Assembly (NCBI GenBank): GCA_046160245.1
Contig: JBJXGU010000329.1
Span: 1-17,024, forward strand
Length of the DNA: 17,024 bases
Source of the DNA: JAJTFW01 sp046160245
Lineage (GTDB): Bacteria; Bacteroidota; Bacteroidia; AKYH767-A; OLB10
Reading direction: 5' to 3'
Made by a program: the position numbers and the translations under genes. The notes below the pieces were generated by a model, which was not told where the DNA came from, did no database searches, and worked only from the letters and a program-made list of their open reading frames with translations. The number at the start of each line of letters is the position of its first letter. The stretch's first letter is position 1. Positions 12,910 through 17,024 of this stretch are shown piece after piece.

Positions 12910-14988
12910 TTACTTGGCTACAATTAATTTGGTGGATTGAACATTTTCTCCATTTCGAGAAAGCACCAAGTAATAGGAACCACTGCTGTATTTACTCAGG
13001 TTGATTGAAAATTCAAACGTTCCCTTTTCATACATTTCATTGTTGATGGGTACATCAATAATTTGACTGTTGGAATTATATACAGCTAGTTTTAGTCTTC
13101 CTTTAACATTAGTTGTTACACTCACTTTACTTTGAGTTTTTGCAGGATTCGGATATATCTGCATCAGAGCAGACGGAGCACCAATATTTAAACCATTTAC
13201 TGGATTAACTCCTGTTACAGTTGAACTACCGGAGCAAAGTTTGTAACCAGTCCATGGAGTTTGTGCATAGGGAAATGTTGTTTTAAATGTAGTATCGTTG
13301 GTTTCGATGCCTGTCGTGTAGCCAAGCACACCTAATAAATTAGGAGTAAGTGGACTTTGACCAATTGACCAATCGTCATACCATAATCCGATGGCTGCAA
13401 GTGCAACTCCACTCACCGCTTGTAATTCAATTCTTGTAACATCATCTTCTAATCGTCTACCATTTGGAAATCCATCCATGTTTGGAATAAATTGTAATGC
13501 TGTAGTCGTATTATAAGCTGGGTCAGTTAATCCGAGAACAGCTGCTTGTATTATCCCAAGTGAACTAAAGGCCGGGTCGTTACGTGGTGTAACAGGAACC
13601 GCCATGTTTAAGCGAAGCATATCTCCAAATGTTGGTAGAAAGTTATTGATGAACGGTTTTCCGGGTGTAAGAGGATTTCCGGGTGTTTTACCGGTGGCTA
13701 ACTGATAGGGAGCGAGGTTGGGAACACCTGTGTAAAATATAGGAAGCAAATCAACTGAACGAGGTTGATTGTCGCGCAATAAATATTTTCCAAATAGTGC
13801 AGTATCTAAAGCGGTACCTGTTGTAGCTGCATTTCCATACAATACATATAAGCCGTCATTTCCATTTCCGAAATTTACATTTCCTAACACAGTTGGTGAT
13901 GCTTTTTGAATGCGTAATGCGCTTAATGCCGGAACTGCTCCACCAAATAAGGCATCATCCATATACAAACCTAACTCTGGATTACCGAAGAGACTGTCGA
14001 AATAAGTTCCATCTTGATATGGTGTTAAGGAATTCCAAAAATCTTTTTGCCCAATTGGGATAATTACTTCATTCGTCAAGGGCATCCCTAAACGAGAAAC
14101 TTGTATCCAATTTCCACTGTGCGTTTCTGTACCATTACCGTTGATGGTTCTAATTTGTTGACGAGATGCGCTCGCCCAAACTCCGATTACGAAATTAGGG
14201 TCTAGTATATTTGCTGCTTGCGAAACTGAAAGACCTGTTTTTTGTAAGGTAGAGATCGGAGCTTTGATGCAAATAGCATGTGTGTTTTTACATCTTAAGC
14301 CGTCACGAGGTGCATTAATACCTGTGCCGCCTGCACGCGTTTGACCTAAGTCAAAGATGCCGCCAAGGTCAACGAAAAATGGATCATCAACCGGACCACA
14401 GAAGATCATTTCACCTGAGGTTGCAGTGGCAATTGCATTAGCTTCTAATGTTTGATAAGGCGTATTTAATCCTATTGGACCATCAATGGAACGAGGCCCA
14501 ATATTTGGAGGTGGAACAATACCATTCGCAATGATGGTTTGAAAGGATACACCTGCATCAACACTACGTTCGCAAATGTAAGTTGTTTTTAAATTTTGTT
14601 GACCCAATCGGATATTGAAGAAAGTGGTGGGGTCTTCATTAATTTGAGAAAATGTAAAGCGGTAAATAATCTGATCTTGTGTTAAACTTGTTCCATTGTT
14701 TACGTGAATTTCGTAACGGATATTGGAACCAAAGGAGAAATAGTTGGGTCCTCCTTGTGGAAGCTCCGCAGGAATATAGGTTGCAATTAAAGTTACTGTG
14801 TTGGTGTCATCCGGCGAGCGGAATGCATACAAGTCCGTATTGTCTGCTAGTGGATCATTAGCAATTAAGGGCGCTTCTCGATGACTGGAAGCATTCGTCC
14901 ACAAATTGGTTATTGCAATTGTTCCTGCAATAACGAAAGCCAACGCAAGTGCAATGGCAATTGATTTTTTTGTTGATTTTTGATTCAT
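12910..14988 (-). CDS. Secreted DUF4331 protein with T9SS sorting domain (copy 2)
   Basis: A 692-residue paralogue of the downstream gene, collinear along its whole length. It has an N-terminal hydrophobic signal (10-30), SSHREAPLIAND at the same position (34-45), the DUF4331 body, and a C-terminal T9SS type A sorting domain (from YPNPAKTQ through GSYYLVLSRNGENVQSTKLIVAK). The best-conserved block between the copies is the roughly 80 residues around NNFLPTFGDMLRLNMAVPVT and MDGFPNGRRLEDDVTRIELQ. The sorting domains and some loops are much more divergent. Synonymous sites differ often, so the duplication is not recent. A promoter-like AAATCCA-N15-CGTATAT lies 85 nt upstream of the ATG (15074-15102). 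The gene follows HupE, to which it may also be joined by read-through since no terminator lies between. Confidence 0.9.
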   Translation of the reverse strand: MNQKSTKKSIAIALALAFVIAGTIAITNLWTNASSHREAPLIANDPLADNTDLYAFRSPDDTNTVTLIATYIPAELPQGGPNYFSFGSNIRYEIHVNNGTSLTQDQIIYRFTFSQINEDPTTFFNIRLGQQNLKTTYICERSVDAGVSFQTIIANGIVPPPNIGPRSIDGPIGLNTPYQTLEANAIATATSGEMIFCGPVDDPFFVDLGGIFDLGQTRAGGTGINAPRDGLRCKNTHAICIKAPISTLQKTGLSVSQAANILDPNFVIGVWASASRQQIRTINGNGTETHSGNWIQVSRLGMPLTNEVIIPIGQKDFWNSLTPYQDGTYFDSLFGNPELGLYMDDALFGGAVPALSALRIQKASPTVLGNVNFGNGNDGLYVLYGNAATTGTALDTALFGKYLLRDNQPRSVDLLPIFYTGVPNLAPYQLATGKTPGNPLTPGKPFINNFLPTFGDMLRLNMAVPVTPRNDPAFSSLGIIQAAVLGLTDPAYNTTTALQFIPNMDGFPNGRRLEDDVTRIELQAVSGVALAAIGLWYDDWSIGQSPLTPNLLGVLGYTTGIETNDTTFKTTFPYAQTPWTGYKLCSGSSTVTGVNPVNGLNIGAPSALMQIYPNPAKTQSKVSVTTNVKGRLKLAVYNSNSQIIDVPINNEMYEKGTFEFSINLSKYSSGSYYLVLSRNGENVQSTKLIVAK

Positions 14989-15073
14989 GATAGTTAGTTT
15001 TATTAATTGTATTTTTTTGAGATTTCGAGCAGAAACTATTTAAGCGCAATTGATCTCCTTCTTAATTTCTAAG

Positions 15074-15102
15074 ATATACGAGAGGAAATGAGATGTGGAT
15101 TT
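15074..15102 (-). promoter_or_regulatory. Putative ECF-sigma promoter of the DUF4331 genes (AAATCCA-N15-CGTATAT)
   Basis: On the minus strand, AAATCCA (15102-15096) and CGTATAT (15080-15074) are 15 nt apart, identical in both boxes and spacing to the element upstream of the fasciclin gene, with unrelated spacer sequence. It starts just downstream of the HupE stop codon (15126). It gives an mRNA leader of about 75-80 nt, longer than that of the fasciclin gene. Confidence 0.6.
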
Positions 15103-15125
15103 ATATGAATGAAATAAATCTGCGA

Positions 15126-15797
15126 TTAAGAATAGAATACACGTTCAAATGTCCAGTAGGTGGCAATCATTGCAATTATTATGGATAATGGAATGATAAT
15201 ACGATTGCGATACCAGATTTTTTGAGAGTGAAATTTTCCAATGAGGAACCAAGCAAGGAGAATAACTGCAACTTGCCCCAATTCGACTCCTACGTTAAAC
15301 GATATAAGAGATGTGTAAAATGCATTTCGTGGTAAACCAATTTCGTCTAAAGCATTGGCAAATCCCATTCCGTGGACGAGGCCAAATAAAAAGACAATAC
15401 CATAACGCCAAGGATTCAATTTGCCTACAAAAATATTTTCTAGCGCAACAAAGGCAATTGAAATGGCTATGATGGGTTCAATGATTTGAGCTGGTGGAAT
15501 AATTATTCCCTTAGATGTCATTATTAAAGTAGTGGTGTGCGCTACCGTAAAACAACTGGCCTGTAAAATGACAGATTTTAGACGAGAGTCCATCAAAAAG
15601 ATGCACAAAACAAAAAGTATGTGGTCGAGACCCATCGGAATAATGTGTTGAAATCCGAGGATAAGGTAATAGACTATTACATTGCCCATTGGTTTTACTT
15701 CCATCCCGTAGTTAATGGTGTGTGCAAATAGATTGCTACAACATACTAATACGAATAGGAATGTAAGGAAGTATTTTGCAAGTGAATAATTTTTCAT
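15126..15797 (-). CDS. HupE/UreJ-type membrane protein
   Basis: A 223-residue polytopic membrane protein of the HupE/UreJ_2 type. From the ATG at 15797 it has a signal-like first helix ending near FAHT, then about six membrane helices. The family metal-site pattern H-x2-P-x-G-x-D-H is present as HIIPMGLDH (51-59), with TVAHTTTL (His87) and FGLVHGMGFA (His142) further on. HupE proper transports nickel, but this Bacteroidota-type subfamily is found away from hydrogenase and urease genes, so the cargo here is uncertain. The ATG overlaps the TGA of the TPR gene (ATGA, 15797-15794), so the two are translationally coupled and probably work together. The frame extends upstream to 15881, but only by overlapping the TPR gene. 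Confidence 0.85.
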   Translation of the reverse strand: MKNYSLAKYFLTFLFVLVCCSNLFAHTINYGMEVKPMGNVIVYYLILGFQHIIPMGLDHILFVLCIFLMDSRLKSVILQASCFTVAHTTTLIMTSKGIIIPPAQIIEPIIAISIAFVALENIFVGKLNPWRYGIVFLFGLVHGMGFANALDEIGLPRNAFYTSLISFNVGVELGQVAVILLAWFLIGKFHSQKIWYRNRIIIPLSIIIAMIATYWTFERVFYS

Positions 15798-17024
15798 CGT
15801 GCGGCAAGTTTGTTTTTGTTTGACTGTTGAACAAGAACCATTGTATCTAATAGCGGATTCGTACGAAGGGCAATGTTGCAATATTTATTTCCTAATTCAG
15901 ATAAGTTATTCGCCTTGAAAATCATCCCGGCTTTATACCATAATTCTGCATTTTTCGATTTTGTTCCAATTGCTTTTAAAATGTGTGAAAGCGCTCTTGG
16001 ATGGTCATTGGTTTTATAATAAGCCCATGCTATCCCTTCGTTTACATCGATATTTTCAGGTCGTAGATTATACTCCACATGAGCGCTGTGCAACGACTTT
16101 TCATTTTCATTCATGGAAGAATAAACAAGAGCCAACTCTCGGTCTATATTATGTCCAATTCCGTTTTCTTCAGAGGTGGGATGCTTATGTTTCAAAAGCA
16201 TATCAAGCGCCTTTTGAAATTCTATTTCCGATTTTTTGTTTTCATTGGTCAAGCGATAAAGCAACGCAAGTTCATGGTGAAAGGAGTAGTCCTGCATGAA
16301 ATCATTAGCTTGGTTGTAATAATCGATTGCTTTGGTATAATTCTTTTTAGATTTTTCAATTCTAGCCAGTCCTGCTAAAGCCGGAGCATATAAGTTTCGA
16401 TTGATTAAAGCTTGTTCATAATGCATTTCTGCTTCATCTGTTTTCCCTGTAATTTCATGCAAATGCCCGAGATAAACTCGCGCCCATTCAGTTTGCTCCA
16501 TTCCCGGATACCCCGCATTTAAAGCTAATGTCATGGCTTCTTTAGCTCCCGGATAGTCACCTATAATTTCACGCAAGTAGGAAATCCTGGTATAAGAACG
16601 AATGTCCGGGCGAATGCTTACCATCTTGTCTATAGTAGCAATTGCCTCATTGTATCTTCCAAGCTCGACCAATGCATCGCACTTGATTCCGTATATATTG
16701 GCGCTGTATGAATTTATTTTTATGGCATTATTTGCAGTTTGCAATGCATCTGTAAACTGATGCGCCGAAGCTTGCAATGTCGCTTTACAACATAGCGCTT
16801 CAAAATTTTTGGGTTCCTCTTTCAATATTTCATTTGCCATTTGATAGGCTAGTGCATCATAATAATTGTGATCACCCGTTACCCGTCCTTGCTGCAAATA
16901 GGCCATTGCTAGTTGCAATTTCAATTCATTAGATTTAATAGGATTGCGTTTTAATTGCTCTTCTATTCCTGTAATAGCAGCTTGTGTATTTATCCATTCG
17001 CCGGAAGTAGAAATTCTACCAAGT
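15794..17024 (-). CDS. TPR-repeat protein (5' end outside window)
   Basis: Tetratricopeptide-repeat protein; 409 residues are visible and the frame stays open to the window edge, so the N terminus is missing. A TTG at 16924 could be mistaken for the start, but the 33 in-frame codons before it read as a continuation (ending IEEQLKRNPIKSNELKLQLAMAYLQQGRVTGD), so it is internal. At least nine TPR-like helical pairs follow, e.g. FTDALQTANNAIKINSYSA, YNEAIATIDKMVSIRPD, TDEAEMHYEQALINRNLYA, YTKAIDYYNQANDFMQDYS and PRALSHILKAIGTKSKNAE. TPRs scaffold protein contacts. Cellular location cannot be told without the N terminus. It overlaps HupE by 4 nt and heads the HupE-DUF4331 cassette. Confidence 0.88.
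   Translation of the reverse strand, partial: LGRISTSGEWINTQAAITGIEEQLKRNPIKSNELKLQLAMAYLQQGRVTGDHNYYDALAYQMANEILKEEPKNFEALCCKATLQASAHQFTDALQTANNAIKINSYSANIYGIKCDALVELGRYNEAIATIDKMVSIRPDIRSYTRISYLREIIGDYPGAKEAMTLALNAGYPGMEQTEWARVYLGHLHEITGKTDEAEMHYEQALINRNLYAPALAGLARIEKSKKNYTKAIDYYNQANDFMQDYSFHHELALLYRLTNENKKSEIEFQKALDMLLKHKHPTSEENGIGHNIDRELALVYSSMNENEKSLHSAHVEYNLRPENIDVNEGIAWAYYKTNDHPRALSHILKAIGTKSKNAELWYKAGMIFKANNLSELGNKYCNIALRTNPLLDTMVLVQQSNKNKLAAR

Noticed and set aside
14679..14861. Short frames overlapping the DUF4331 genes on either strand (also 11551-11790, 11856-12086 and 12400-12582)
   Set aside because: The DUF4331 frames are supported by a signal peptide, a family motif and a sorting domain. 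The small frames show no recognisable protein features.
15798..15881. HupE start at 15881 instead of 15797
   Set aside because: The added residues lie within the TPR coding sequence and show no signal-peptide character. The ATG at 15797 makes a standard ATGA coupling and a good signal-like helix.
16922..16924. TTG at 16924 as the start of the TPR gene
   Set aside because: The frame continues without a stop to the window edge and the upstream residues fit the family, so the start lies outside the window.

Overview
The window looks like a chromosomal segment of a low-GC Bacteroidota bacterium. Three things point there: two secreted proteins end in type IX secretion (T9SS) type A sorting domains, several genes have Bacteroidota-type TAnnTTTG -7 boxes, and clear Shine-Dalgarno sites are mostly absent. 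I cannot place the organism below phylum. Every gene is on the minus strand except one outer-membrane protein gene, so transcription mostly runs from high to low coordinates.

Left part (112-5545): a tightly packed minus-strand run of six genes. In transcription order these are a DJ-1/PfpI-AraC (GlxA-type) regulator, an exported M1-aminopeptidase-like protein with HEAT repeats, an unrecognised 153-aa protein, a GNAT acetyltransferase, a DinB-family protein and a second GNAT. Gaps and overlaps (2 nt, -4, -1, 12, 16 nt) suggest one transcript from a TACCTTTG box at 5566-5573. The M1-like protein has lost every zinc ligand and the catalytic Glu, so it is probably a pseudopeptidase. Upstream are a serine beta-lactamase-like lipoprotein (5643-6764) and a Cdd1-type helix-hairpin-helix protein (6884-7162). 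A 26-bp tandem duplication covers the end of the latter.

Middle (7205-10681): a 158-bp foldback element with 23-bp terminal inverted repeats and a 5-bp flanking duplication (MITE-like). It is followed by an ECF sigma factor gene coupled to a soluble cupin-type (ChrR-like) anti-sigma gene, a fasciclin-domain protein with its own strong terminator, and a divergent LpxR-like lipid A deacylase gene ending before a terminator that may work in both directions.

Right part (10709-17024): two tandem secreted DUF4331 paralogues, a HupE/UreJ-type membrane protein, and a TPR protein that runs off the window edge. TPR and HupE are translationally coupled by an ATGA overlap.

The most interesting signal is a shared promoter-like element, AAATCCA-N15-CGTATAT. 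It occurs with identical sequence and spacing upstream of the fasciclin gene (9456-9484) and of the first DUF4331 gene (15074-15102). It resembles an ECF promoter and is the natural candidate target of the ECF sigma factor encoded between them. This links the sigma/anti-sigma pair, the fasciclin protein and the DUF4331/HupE/TPR cassette into one proposed envelope regulon of unknown purpose. The arrangement recalls mycobacterial SigK controlling fasciclin-domain MPT70/MPT83.
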